This document shows, one piece after another, positions 1-7,420 of a stretch of 15,603 nt of DNA. The translations under genes were made by a program, and so were the position numbers. The notes beneath the pieces are model-generated. The model had not been told where the DNA came from and made no database searches. It saw nothing but the letters and a program-made list of their open reading frames with translations. Within the stretch, counting starts at the first letter, position 1, and every line of letters begins with the position of its first letter. Location: the NCBI GenBank assembly GCA_002423305.1, contig DIVI01000054.1, positions 273 through 15,875 on the forward strand, in the 5' to 3' direction. The DNA is from Methylococcus sp. UBA6136 (GTDB lineage Bacteria; Pseudomonadota; Gammaproteobacteria; Methylococcales; Methylococcaceae).

Positions 1-27
1 TTTGCTGAAACGCACTACTAGGGCCGG

Positions 28-309
28 TTAGGGCAAGTGGCGTTCGAACCAGAGCTTCATGGCGATGATGCTCAGAGAAAGCGCGAGTGTAATGCCATTG
101 GCCAGCACGATGGGTGGCGAATGGATCGAGGCTCCATAAATCAGCCATAGCAACACGCCGAGGCTGAACAGCAGAAACATGCTGAATGAAATGTCGCTGG
201 CGGATTGGGAGCGCCAGGTTTTGATGACCTGCGGGATGAATGAAACGGTGGTCAGGGTGCCGGCCAGGCTGCCGACGAGATCGGTGGTTTCCATGGATAA
301 TTTCGCCAT
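28..309 (-). CDS. SemiSWEET / MtN3-family PQ-loop membrane protein
   Basis: This 93-residue protein has three predicted membrane helices (about residues 9-29, 42-62 and 67-87), the normal size for a bacterial SemiSWEET, which works as a dimer to move small sugars across the inner membrane. The PQ-loop signature is visible as P26-Q27 in FIPQVIKTW at the end of helix 1. W55 and N71 lie where SemiSWEETs place their substrate-pocket Trp and Asn. A later Met at residue 6 (base 294) could also be the start, and neither start has a strong ribosome binding site. The gene diverges from gnd across 167 bases. Family assignment is firm from motif and size. The substrate is unknown, and sugar transport is inferred from family only. 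Confidence 0.85.
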   Translation of the reverse strand: MAKLSMETTDLVGSLAGTLTTVSFIPQVIKTWRSQSASDISFSMFLLFSLGVLLWLIYGASIHSPPIVLANGITLALSLSIIAMKLWFERHLP

Positions 310-476
310 GTGTCGTGCTCGGGAATTTCAGATTCAAACTCTAGCATGGGAGGGGCCAGCTTTTGTTCTTGCTGAGTCTTTGGCCCGCGTTTTTCCGGTT
401 GTAAACCCATCGCCAATCATTGGGAGTATGCTTCGGCTCGTTGGTGTAGAACACAATGAATGGTGGAGGAACGGTT

Positions 477-1892
477 ATGAGTCAGTGTGATATCGGTCTC
501 ATCGGCCTGGCGGTCATGGGCGAAAACCTGGTGTTGAATATGGCGTCGAAGGGCTTCAGCGTGGCGGTCTATAACCGAACCACCGAAGTGACCGACAAAT
601 TCGCCGAGGGTCGGGCAAAGGGAAAAGCCATCACCCCCTGCCGAAGTCTGGAGGAATTCGTTGCTGCACTGGCAAAACCGCGCAAGGTGCAGATCATGGT
701 CAAGGCCGGGGCGCCGGTGGATGCAGTGATCGAACAGCTCATCCCGTTGCTGGAGCCCGGGGACATCATCATCGACGGGGGTAATTCGTTGTGGACGGAT
801 ACCCAGCGTCGTGAGAAGGCTCTGCGCGAGCGCGGGTTGCATTTCTTCGGGGTCGGGGTTTCCGGGGGCGAGGAGGGTGCGCTGAAGGGGCCGTCGATCA
901 TGCCGGGTGGTTCCGCTGAGGGTTGGAAGGCTATTGAGCCGATCTACACGCGAATTGCTGCCGTGGCCGAGGGTGAACCCTGCTGTCGTCATATGGGTAC
1001 GGACGGTGCGGGTCACTATGTGAAGATGGTGCACAACGGTATTGAATATGGCGACATGCAGCTCATCTGCGAGGCTTATGCGATCCTCAAGGCGACGCTG
1101 AACCCCAGCGCGGACGAACTGGCCGCGATATTTGGCGAGTGGAACCACGGCGAGCTGGACTCTTTCCTGATCGATATCACCACCCGAATTCTGGGTTTCA
1201 AGGATCACTACAGTGACCATCCTCTGGTAGACATGATCGTCGACAAGGCGGGGCAGAAGGGCACGGGAAAATGGACCGTCGGTCATGCGACCGAGATGGG
1301 GGTCCCGCTCTCCGTCATCGCCAGCGCGGTCGAGGCGCGCATTCTCAGTTCACTCAAAAATGATCGCGTGGCCGCTTCCAAGTTGCTGCCTGGCCCTGTG
1401 ACCCAGCCGTTTACCGGCGATCGCAAGGCGCTCATCGACGCCGTGCGCGATGCGCTCTACGCTAGCAAAATCATCAGTTATGCTCAGGGTTTCGTGCAGT
1501 TAGGGGTTGCTTCCGAGCGGTACCAGTGGCACCTCAATTTCGGTGACATTTCATCGATCTGGCGCGGAGGCTGCATCATTCGGGCCCGGTTCCTCAATCG
1601 AATTACTGAAGCCTACCGGAGAAATCCCGAGTTGAAGAACCTCATCCTTGATCCGTATTTCCGCGACATCATCGTCAGCTCCCAAGCCAACTGGCGACGG
1701 GTGGTGCAATTGGCTGTGGAATACGGCGTGGCCGTGCCGGCGTTTTCTGCGGCACTGTCCTATTACGACAGTTATCGGGCCGAGCGGCTGCCAGCCAATC
1801 TGTTGCAGGCCCAGCGTGATTACTTCGGTGCGCATACCTATGAGCGGATTGACAAGCCGGAAGGCGACTTTTTCCATACCGAGTGGTTTTGA
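477..1892 (+). CDS. gnd: 6-phosphogluconate dehydrogenase, decarboxylating (NADP-type)
   Basis: Cytosolic enzyme of the oxidative pentose phosphate pathway that converts 6-phosphogluconate and NADP+ to ribulose 5-phosphate, CO2 and NADPH. The ATG at 477 is preferred over the one at 456 because GGAGGA (465-470) sits 6 bases before it. This gives 471 residues, close to the usual 468-480. The N-terminal nucleotide-binding motif GLIGLAVMGENL is at residues 7-18. N33-R34-T35 after the second strand is the usual NADP phosphate-binding triplet. GVGVSGGEEGA is at 125-135 and the catalytic block with K183, N187 and E190 at 181-195. The conserved C-terminal tail with the DYFGAHTYER motif is present. 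The protein is intact. A small membrane protein gene follows after 39 bases and may be co-transcribed. No zwf or pgl gene lies beside it in this window. Confidence 0.97.
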   Translation: MSQCDIGLIGLAVMGENLVLNMASKGFSVAVYNRTTEVTDKFAEGRAKGKAITPCRSLEEFVAALAKPRKVQIMVKAGAPVDAVIEQLIPLLEPGDIIIDGGNSLWTDTQRREKALRERGLHFFGVGVSGGEEGALKGPSIMPGGSAEGWKAIEPIYTRIAAVAEGEPCCRHMGTDGAGHYVKMVHNGIEYGDMQLICEAYAILKATLNPSADELAAIFGEWNHGELDSFLIDITTRILGFKDHYSDHPLVDMIVDKAGQKGTGKWTVGHATEMGVPLSVIASAVEARILSSLKNDRVAASKLLPGPVTQPFTGDRKALIDAVRDALYASKIISYAQGFVQLGVASERYQWHLNFGDISSIWRGGCIIRARFLNRITEAYRRNPELKNLILDPYFRDIIVSSQANWRRVVQLAVEYGVAVPAFSAALSYYDSYRAERLPANLLQAQRDYFGAHTYERIDKPEGDFFHTEWF

Positions 1893-1931
1893 GAAAATCG
1901 CCCCATCTCTAACGAATTGAGGAGAACACCT

Positions 1932-2108
1932 ATGAAACGATTGATTGGACATCCGCATTGGCGCCGAGGGGTGGCATTGGCGCTTGTGATCATGGGGGGA
2001 TTGAGTTTTTTTCTGGCACCCGGAAATGCGCCCGCTGGCTTCTTGCTGGCAGGGGCGGGTGTCTTGCTGGAGGTGATTGGCATCACGTTGAAGCATGGTG
2101 AAGCCTAA
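1932..2108 (+). CDS. Small two-helix membrane protein, 58 residues, function unknown
   Basis: The ATG at 1932 is chosen because GAGGAG (1919-1924) lies 7 bases upstream; the longer in-frame TTG start at 1917 overlaps that site. The product begins MKRLIGHPHWRRG, a short basic stretch, followed by two hydrophobic segments (about residues 14-28 and 35-52) joined by a Pro/Gly-rich turn. The charge pattern suggests the N-terminus faces the cytoplasm. I do not recognise a named family. It lies 39 bases after gnd on the same strand with no terminator-like hairpin between, so it is probably on the gnd transcript. No link to sugar metabolism can be read from its sequence. Confidence 0.7.
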   Translation: MKRLIGHPHWRRGVALALVIMGGLSFFLAPGNAPAGFLLAGAGVLLEVIGITLKHGEA

Positions 2109-2416
2109 GTCTGTGCCCGCAGCGGATGGGTGCAGCCGTAGCACCTGTTGGGGCAACCGATTCAGGGCCTGCTGATATCCACAAAACCTGTGGATAACTC
2201 TGTGGGCAAAGTGATGCAAGCGACCATCCATCGCAACGTCCATTGAGTTGGCTAGAATTTGGTCAGATCCTAACTATCTGATTTATCAATGATATATATT
2301 TTTTTAAATGTTTGGCCTAGAAAAATCAGTCACTTGGCCAGGTTGTGTATGAATCGACACGATCCATCAGTGGATGCATTGTTGGTTTCTTCAGGGTTTA
2401 CCGAGAAATCTGACCG
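2109..2416. other. 308-base gene-free region upstream of the TetR gene
   Basis: No convincing coding frame is seen on either strand. The left half is of ordinary composition and contains a cluster of DnaA-box-like 9-mers (2175-2209, listed separately). The right half is AT-rich, with runs of alternating and homopolymeric A/T at about 2281-2315. A small inverted repeat, TCAGAT at 2263-2268 and ATCTGA at 2276-2281 with 7 bases between, lies in the likely promoter region of the TetR gene. It does not resemble the palindrome found at 3027-3052. I could not assign a confident -35/-10 pair. Confidence 0.6.
2175..2209. promoter_or_regulatory. DnaA-box-like cluster (three 9-mers)
   Basis: TGTGGATAA at 2189-2197 is a perfect match to the reverse complement of the consensus DnaA box TTATCCACA. 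ATATCCACA at 2175-2183 is a one-mismatch box in the opposite orientation. TGTGGGCAA at 2201-2209 is a two-mismatch box, exactly 12 bases after the perfect one. The first two form an 8-bp stem (2176-2183 with 2189-2196) around a 5-base loop, so an RNA hairpin is the alternative reading. An AT-rich tract lies about 75 bases downstream. DnaA binding is inferred from the motif only. Confidence 0.45.
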
Positions 2417-3013
2417 ATGAATCGATCTTCCACAGCGATGTCTACCCGCGAGAAGTTGCTTGACCAGGGCGTGGCCATGATCACGGAGCATGGCTATCAC
2501 GGCGTGGGTTTGCAGAGCATTTTGCAGAGCGTCGGTGTCCCCAAGGGCTCGTTCTACCACTACTTTGCCAGCAAGGAAGATTTCAGTGCCGAGGTCATCC
2601 AACACTACATCGCGCCCTTTATCGAACAGCTTGATCACGAACTGCAACGGCCGGACATCGATGCCCGCCAAGCCTTGAGAGCCTACTTCAAGGATCTGAC
2701 CGAGGAAGCGGCCCGGCGCGATTTTCGCGGGGGCTGTCTGCTGGGCAATCTGATGGGGGAAATCGGCGAAACCAGCGATAAATGCCGGGCATCGCTCCAT
2801 TCCGCCGTCAACCGCTACCGGGACAAACTCGCCCAGGCGTTGAGTCGGGGTCAGCAGGAGGGGGTGTTTCGTAACGATCTTACTGCTGAAGGCATGGCCG
2901 ATTTGCTGGTGAATCAGTGGCAAGGCGCGTTGTTGCGCATGAAGATCGAGCGTTCGGTGCGTCCGCTGGAGGATTGTCGGGACAGCTTGGTGGACGGGTA
3001 TTTCGCAGGCTGA
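2417..3013 (+). CDS. TetR-family transcriptional regulator, NemR/AcuR-like
   Basis: A 198-residue DNA-binding repressor of normal TetR length. The helix-turn-helix spans about residues 27-57, with the typical VPKGSFYHYFASKEDF recognition segment at 41-56. The ligand domain carries GGCLLGNLMGE (105-115), the arrangement seen in NemR- and AcuR-type regulators. C107 aligns by eye with the redox-sensing Cys106 of Escherichia coli NemR, and two other cysteines occur at 123 and 187. A 26-bp palindrome lies 13 bases after its stop codon, in front of the DUF4242-mtoX pair, so it most likely controls those genes. Sensing of an electrophile or oxidant is inferred from the family; formaldehyde, H2O2 or sulfide made by MtoX would be candidates. 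The ATG at 2417 has only a weak ribosome binding site, and Met8 is an alternative start. Confidence 0.9.
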   Translation: MNRSSTAMSTREKLLDQGVAMITEHGYHGVGLQSILQSVGVPKGSFYHYFASKEDFSAEVIQHYIAPFIEQLDHELQRPDIDARQALRAYFKDLTEEAARRDFRGGCLLGNLMGEIGETSDKCRASLHSAVNRYRDKLAQALSRGQQEGVFRNDLTAEGMADLLVNQWQGALLRMKIERSVRPLEDCRDSLVDGYFAG

Positions 3014-3022
3014 TTTTTTTAC

Positions 3023-3052
3023 TTGAATACTAGGCGACCGGTCGTCTAGTAT
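3023..3052 (+). promoter_or_regulatory. Candidate sigma-70 promoter of the DUF4242-mtoX unit
   Basis: TTGAAT (3023-3028) and TAGTAT (3047-3052) are separated by 18 bases and sit about 50 bases upstream of the DUF4242 start. The -10 and the whole spacer fall inside the palindromic operator, so a bound repressor would block RNA polymerase directly. Spacing is slightly long and both hexamers are imperfect; the overlap with the operator is the main support. Confidence 0.55.
3027..3052. promoter_or_regulatory. 26-bp palindromic TetR-type operator
   Basis: The sequence reads as ATACTAG at the left, CGACCGGTCG at the centre and CTAGTAT at the right, with one non-complementary pair (G3034 against T3045). 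That gives 24 of 26 symmetric positions, centred on the CG at 3039/3040. The core of TAG, one base, CGACCGGTCG, one base, CTA resembles operators of NemR/AcuR-type TetR proteins. It lies directly after the TetR gene and over the promoter of the next gene, the expected position for its binding site. Confidence 0.8.
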
Positions 3053-3102
3053 GTCGACCGACCAACGACCTAATCAGACCGACACTCTTATGGAGACTTG
3101 TC

Positions 3103-3375
3103 ATGCCCAAGTACCTGATTGAACGCGACATCCCAGGCGCCGGCCAGCTGACGGCCGATGAGCTCAAGGCCATTTCCCAACGTTCCTGCAGCGTCCTGAA
3201 AACCATGGGCCCTGAAATACATTGGCTGGAAAGCTTCGTCACCGACGACCGGGTGTACTGCCTTTACATTGCACCGAATGAGAGGATGATTCGCGAGCAC
3301 GCCGAAGCGGGCGGTTTTCCGGTCACGGCGATTCGGCCGGTCCGCTCCCGCATTGACCCGGCCACGGCGGAATAA
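3103..3375 (+). CDS. DUF4242-family small protein
   Basis: A 90-residue soluble protein beginning MPKYLIERDIPGAG, with the short alpha/beta pattern of the DUF4242 family. That family includes the nickel-binding SCO4226 of Streptomyces. The conserved features visible are the start-proximal strand YLIERDIPGAG, the WLESFVTDDRVYCLYIAPNE segment (residues 45-64) and a helix with HAEAGGFP (66-73). It starts with GGAGA (3092-3096) 6 bases before the ATG. It is the first gene after the operator, and mtoX follows 46 bases later, so the two are probably co-transcribed. A metal-binding or accessory role beside the copper-dependent MtoX is possible but is inference; the family's function is poorly known. 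Confidence 0.8.
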   Translation: MPKYLIERDIPGAGQLTADELKAISQRSCSVLKTMGPEIHWLESFVTDDRVYCLYIAPNERMIREHAEAGGFPVTAIRPVRSRIDPATAE

Positions 3376-3421
3376 AGAACTGAATAAAAAAATCCAAAAA
3401 TAACTTACGGAGAGCACACTC

Positions 3422-4798
3422 ATGAACCCTTCCCAAACCATAACCCCACGCCAACCCGTCCTCGCCATCGCCCTGGGTCTGGCCCTTGCCATGACCGCGG
3501 CCGTCCCGGTGCAGTCGCTGGCCGATGAAACCTGCGCTTCGCCCTACATGAAGAAGATCACCGGCCAGGAGGATTTCGTCTATGTCTGGACCCTGGGCGT
3601 GGAAGGCGTCGGCGACGAACAGGACAAACTGGTAACGGTCGACGTCAACCCGAAGTCGGAAAAGTTCGGCAAGGTCATTAACAGCGTCTCGGTCGGCGGC
3701 CGTAATGAAGCACACCATTCCGACTTCACCGATGACCGGCAATTCCTCTGGGCCGGCGGCTTGGATACCAGCAAGATCTTCGTCTTCGACGTCAAGACCG
3801 ATCCGTCCAAACCGAAACTGGTCAAGACGCTCACCGATTTTGTCGCCAAATCCGGCGGCGTGGTCGGGCCGCACACCATGTACGCCCTGCCGGGCCGGAT
3901 GATCATCACCGGCCTGTCCAACAACAAGGATCATGGCGGCCGCACCGCGCTGGTGGAATACACCAACGAAGGCGAGTACGTCGCGACCCACTGGATGCCT
4001 ACCGATAGCGACCTGCAGGGTGCCATCAAGACGGGCAACTTCGCCGATGGCTACAACTACGATGTCCGCGCCTTGCCGCGCAAAAACCTGCTGGTGACCT
4101 CGTCCTTCACTGGCTGGAACAACTACATGATGGACTTCGGCAAGATGCTGACCGACGCCGAGGCCATGAAGCACTTCGGCAATACCGTGGTGACCTGGGA
4201 TCTGCATACCAAGCAGCCGAAAAAGGTGTTCGATGTGCCTGGCGCGCCATTGGAAATCCGTTGCGCCTGGGGCGAGAGCCACAACTACTGCTTCACCACC
4301 ACCGCGCTGACCTCGCAAATCTGGCTGATCCATGAGGATGCCAAGGGCGAATGGCAAGCCAAGGCCGTGGCCGACATTGGCAATCCCAAGGACATCCCGC
4401 TGCCGGTCGACATCTCCATTTCCAATGATGACAAGCTGTTGTGGGTGAATACCTTCATGGACGGCAAGACTCGCGCTTTCGACATCAGTAACCCGGAAAA
4501 GCCGGTGCAGATCTACGAGAAGACCATTGGCGCCCAGGTCAACATGGTGTCCTCCAGCTGGGATGGCAAGCGGCTGTATTACTCCTCCTCGCTGCTCGCC
4601 AACTGGGACAAGAAGGGCAAGGACAACGAGCAGTTCCTCAAGCTATTTCAGTGGGATGGCAAGGAGCTGAAACCGACCTTTGCCATCGATTTCCTGGCGG
4701 AAAAACTGGGCCGGCCGCATCAGATGCGCTTCGGCGCGCATGCGCTGTACTCCCAGGTCGCTCAACAGTCGGATAAAGCTCAGCTTGCGGTCAAGTAG
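3422..4798 (+). CDS. mtoX: Periplasmic methanethiol oxidase, SBP56 (selenium-binding protein) family
   Basis: Bacterial SBP56 proteins of this type are copper-dependent methanethiol oxidases (EC 1.8.3.4) that convert methanethiol with O2 to formaldehyde, hydrogen sulfide and hydrogen peroxide. The 458-residue product has a Sec signal peptide (about residues 1-34, hydrophobic core 13-32, likely cleavage after SLA), so it acts in the periplasm. The family's conserved histidines are present: H98-H99 in NEAHHSDF, H151 in GPHTMY, and H433 and H440 in RPHQMRFGAH. These are the likely metal-site residues. The start has CGGAGAG (3408-3414) 7 bases upstream. The gene follows DUF4242 under one operator. 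A SCO1-MauG fusion lies 2.6 kb downstream, matching the known mtoX-senC-mauG association but split by an extra gene. The identification as an oxidase rather than another SBP56 activity rests on family and context. Confidence 0.9.
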   Translation: MNPSQTITPRQPVLAIALGLALAMTAAVPVQSLADETCASPYMKKITGQEDFVYVWTLGVEGVGDEQDKLVTVDVNPKSEKFGKVINSVSVGGRNEAHHSDFTDDRQFLWAGGLDTSKIFVFDVKTDPSKPKLVKTLTDFVAKSGGVVGPHTMYALPGRMIITGLSNNKDHGGRTALVEYTNEGEYVATHWMPTDSDLQGAIKTGNFADGYNYDVRALPRKNLLVTSSFTGWNNYMMDFGKMLTDAEAMKHFGNTVVTWDLHTKQPKKVFDVPGAPLEIRCAWGESHNYCFTTTALTSQIWLIHEDAKGEWQAKAVADIGNPKDIPLPVDISISNDDKLLWVNTFMDGKTRAFDISNPEKPVQIYEKTIGAQVNMVSSSWDGKRLYYSSSLLANWDKKGKDNEQFLKLFQWDGKELKPTFAIDFLAEKLGRPHQMRFGAHALYSQVAQQSDKAQLAVK

Positions 4799-4807
4799 GC
4801 GATAGAG

Positions 4808-4834
4808 CGTTGCGCCGGCCTGTCCGGCGCAACG
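4808..4834 (+). terminator. Strong hairpin after mtoX (no T-run)
   Basis: CGTTGCGCCGG (4808-4818) pairs perfectly with CCGGCGCAACG (4824-4834) around a 5-base loop. This 11-bp G+C-rich stem starts 10 bases after the mtoX stop. There is no T-run after it, so it may act as a weak or Rho-assisted terminator, or as a 3' stabiliser of the mtoX mRNA. It separates mtoX from the downstream SEC-C gene. Confidence 0.6.
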
Positions 4835-4908
4835 TGACCCGATCAATCAGTCCGCATGCAGCGCTTCGGCCACTGGCCTTAAGGGTTAGAATTCCGAGGA
4901 TGAGCACC

Positions 4909-7281
4909 ATGCAACCCACCATGAATTCCATTATTTCCCTAGACGCAAAGCAACTTGACGATCCCTTGTTGCTTGAATGGGCGCTTGAGCGCTATCTCGA
5001 AATACCCGTGGCCGAGACTGAGAGGCGTCAGCAAGTTATTGCGGGTGTTTTTCATGATCTGACCTTGCAAAGATTTTTGGATGTTGACCATTCATGGCTG
5101 ACATCCCGCCTTCTCAGGGACTTGCCCGAACACTGTTTTGCCAACCTGAAACCCACACTCCTGAAGCTATGGGAGCAAGGGTCTCCTTCTATCATGGGCA
5201 CGGTCAGCCAAATCCTGGCCAATGTGACCCCGGACAAATGGTGCAGCCTGATGGAGCAGCACCTTCAGGATATAGAGCAGGGTACGGAGAGACCCAGAGT
5301 CGAGGTGATTAGCCAATGGCACCAGATCAAGACTGAACCGGCAGCGGCGTGTTTGCCGGACAAGGTCAATCGACTGGCGCGTTGGCTGCTGCAGGACCGT
5401 CCGGAACATCTCGACCGGATAGTGTTGATCAATTACCTGCCGCGTTTGGCCTTGCAGCTGCAGGATGACGCGCTGGGTGCGGTCCTTGATGCGAGCCTCC
5501 CATCGTCCGGAGATGAATTCGTTCCCGATTCTCTTCTTTGCTCGCTGTTTCAAGGTTTCTTCGGCCAGGATAGCTTGCTTGATCTGGTATTTGCCAAGGC
5601 CCGCTTAGAGTCCGAGCAATCACTGGTACTTCTCTCCCCTTGGTTTGAACCTGGCACGCCTTTGGAGCAGTGGGAGGCTTGGTTAATTCATCCGCCGGAG
5701 GTGAGTGAACTCGAGTCTTTGCTGAATGCATACGGCCAAAAATCAGAGGGTTGTCAAAGGCTCTCAGGGCTGCTAGCCCCTGACGCGTTGCTACGGCAGT
5801 ATCTTGACCCTGAAGAGGTTTGTCAGGTCGCGGTGGCAGCCCTGCTGGAGGCCAGCCTGTTAACGGACTTCTCCCCTGCCGGCTTGAGCCTGGATACCAC
5901 CCTCGATCTACTCGTCGCCGACCTCAAGGAAAATCCGTGGAAGGCCAGCCTTAAGCAACACCTGCTTGACTTCGATGCTCATGAGTCAATACAGGGGCTG
6001 TCGCATCGCCTCAGCGGGCAGGATGAAAGCTATGGCAGCAGCAATCTGGCCTGGGCCATGGGCGAGATCGGGGATGTCGCCTTCATACCGACGTTGATCG
6101 AGTCGATGGGCGAAGACCACGGTGACTTCCTTTGCGAGGAGGCCATGAGAGCCCTCACCAAAATCGGGGAGCCGGCGCAGGAAGCCCTTGTGAACGCCTG
6201 GGATAGTCTTGATGACTCCCAACGGATTTTTGGTATTGGAGTGATCGAAGCCGTAGGTGGGCAAGGGGCCGTCGAGTTTGCGCTCGATCATTTTGACCGG
6301 CTTATCATGAGCCAGACCGATCTCTTTTGCGGCTTGCTGGAAGCCATCCCAGACCCGCGCCTGCTGGGTCGGCTCAAAGGGGTTCTCCATGAACAATCGC
6401 CACTGATCGACCAAGCCTATTACGTGCAGGCGCGACTCCTGGGCAGCGATGATCCCGAAGTCGAAGTCGTCCATCAACGAGTCATCGCGGAACGGGAAAG
6501 GGTATCCCGAACCATGATGTCGTTCGCGGCGGGCAAGTCCGAGCCAGGACCGCTGATTCTCAAGTTGCGCTGCCCTGCGTGTGGGGCTGAGCATCGTTAT
6601 CCCACCCTGGGGGTCGTCGTGCCGCCCAGCCAGACGGAAGGCATTCCCTATCTGCTCGCGGATGAGCATCCCTGTAAAAGTTGTCACGAATGGGTTGAGT
6701 TCGAATTCACCCAGGAGGCTTACGGCAGACTGATCCCCGAGTCTTTTTCCTTGCTGACGCAACCCGGTCAGGATCTGTCGGATATCCGGGTAAAGCCCAT
6801 GAGCTGCCGTCTGGATAACGAAGTCGTGCCCATGGCGGTTGCCCTACAACGTCTGCGTGAACGCATCGCGGCAAACCCGGATGATTGGGTCAGTCACCTC
6901 AAGCTCGGGTTGATCCTCCCGGCATTGAATCGTCCACAGGCCGCCGTGTCTCATTTGTTGCCCGTGATCCGGCAACACCCCAAGGCGGTGGATGTGGTCA
7001 CGCTCCTGGCGGGTCAATTGATGCGTCTGGGTAAACAGGAGCAGGCCTTGACGCAATTGCAAACGGCCCTGGCCCGCCCGGGGGTATGGGAACGATACAC
7101 ACCCAACGGACCGAGCAACCGTGATTTCGTTGACCTTTACAACGAGTTACGACGTCAATTAAATCGTTACGATCTGCCGGCTCTGCATCCCTCTGCTCTT
7201 GAGTCGCCCGCCAAGGTGGGTCGGAACGACCCATGCCCCTGCGGCAGCGGCAAGAAATACAAGAAATGCTGTCTGGATTAG
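4909..7281 (+). CDS. Large HEAT/TPR-like protein with zinc ribbon and C-terminal SEC-C motif
   Basis: The start at 4909 is chosen for GAGGA (4896-4900) 8 bases upstream; other in-frame starts at 4810 and 4900 lack proper spacing. The 790-residue protein is cytosolic, with no signal peptide. About residues 1-540 are helical, with HEAT-like repeats clearest near 375-440. A four-Cys zinc ribbon follows (C555-x2-C558 and C589-x2-C592). TPR-like helices lie at about 645-723. The protein ends in the SEC-C zinc motif (C776, C778, C787, C788), first known from the SecA C-terminus and found in many unrelated proteins. This architecture suggests a scaffold or binding protein, and I cannot name its function. 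A sampled line within it is 53% G+C. It sits between mtoX and its usual partner genes, which suggests later insertion. Confidence 0.85.
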   Translation: MQPTMNSIISLDAKQLDDPLLLEWALERYLEIPVAETERRQQVIAGVFHDLTLQRFLDVDHSWLTSRLLRDLPEHCFANLKPTLLKLWEQGSPSIMGTVSQILANVTPDKWCSLMEQHLQDIEQGTERPRVEVISQWHQIKTEPAAACLPDKVNRLARWLLQDRPEHLDRIVLINYLPRLALQLQDDALGAVLDASLPSSGDEFVPDSLLCSLFQGFFGQDSLLDLVFAKARLESEQSLVLLSPWFEPGTPLEQWEAWLIHPPEVSELESLLNAYGQKSEGCQRLSGLLAPDALLRQYLDPEEVCQVAVAALLEASLLTDFSPAGLSLDTTLDLLVADLKENPWKASLKQHLLDFDAHESIQGLSHRLSGQDESYGSSNLAWAMGEIGDVAFIPTLIESMGEDHGDFLCEEAMRALTKIGEPAQEALVNAWDSLDDSQRIFGIGVIEAVGGQGAVEFALDHFDRLIMSQTDLFCGLLEAIPDPRLLGRLKGVLHEQSPLIDQAYYVQARLLGSDDPEVEVVHQRVIAERERVSRTMMSFAAGKSEPGPLILKLRCPACGAEHRYPTLGVVVPPSQTEGIPYLLADEHPCKSCHEWVEFEFTQEAYGRLIPESFSLLTQPGQDLSDIRVKPMSCRLDNEVVPMAVALQRLRERIAANPDDWVSHLKLGLILPALNRPQAAVSHLLPVIRQHPKAVDVVTLLAGQLMRLGKQEQALTQLQTALARPGVWERYTPNGPSNRDFVDLYNELRRQLNRYDLPALHPSALESPAKVGRNDPCPCGSGKKYKKCCLD

Positions 7282-7282
7282 G

Positions 7283-7420
7283 GTGCTCAAGGTCAAGTTG
7301 CCAACCATCAACGCGCATTTGAAAACCCTGTTTGCTCAAAGTGAACTCCAGCCGGAGGCAGCCAAACGGAAATTCCTGATAGTTCGCCAGGAAGGCTTCC
7401 CCAGGGTGAGCTGTAAATGA
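7283..7420 (+). pseudogene. Remnant of a RhuM-family DNA-binding protein
   Basis: The frame from 7283 reads VLKVKLPTINAHLKTLFAQS, continuing through ELQPEAAKRKFLIVRQEG to about 7400. By eye this matches the N-terminal helix-turn-helix segment of RhuM-family proteins, which typically read xVPTINEHLKxIFxxGELxPEATIRKF. Such proteins often sit in or near restriction-modification and other mobile clusters. Only about 40 residues remain: the usual N-terminal lead is replaced by the end of the SEC-C gene, the long C-terminal part is missing, and the frame stops at 7418-7420 inside the next start codon. I read it as a decayed fragment marking a past rearrangement. The match is from memory of the family, so it is moderately sure. 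Confidence 0.55.

Noticed and set aside
417..1286. Long minus-strand open frame opposite gnd
   Set aside because: It is fully antisense to a well-conserved enzyme gene, and its translation shows no recognisable domain.
2175..2315. Chromosomal origin of replication
   Set aside because: There are too few DnaA boxes, none of the usual neighbours (dnaA, dnaN, gidA, parA), and skew cannot be examined in this window.
3323..4357. Long minus-strand open frame of 344 codons opposite mtoX
   Set aside because: It is a shadow of the mtoX codon pattern; the plus strand has the signal peptide, ribosome binding site and family motifs.
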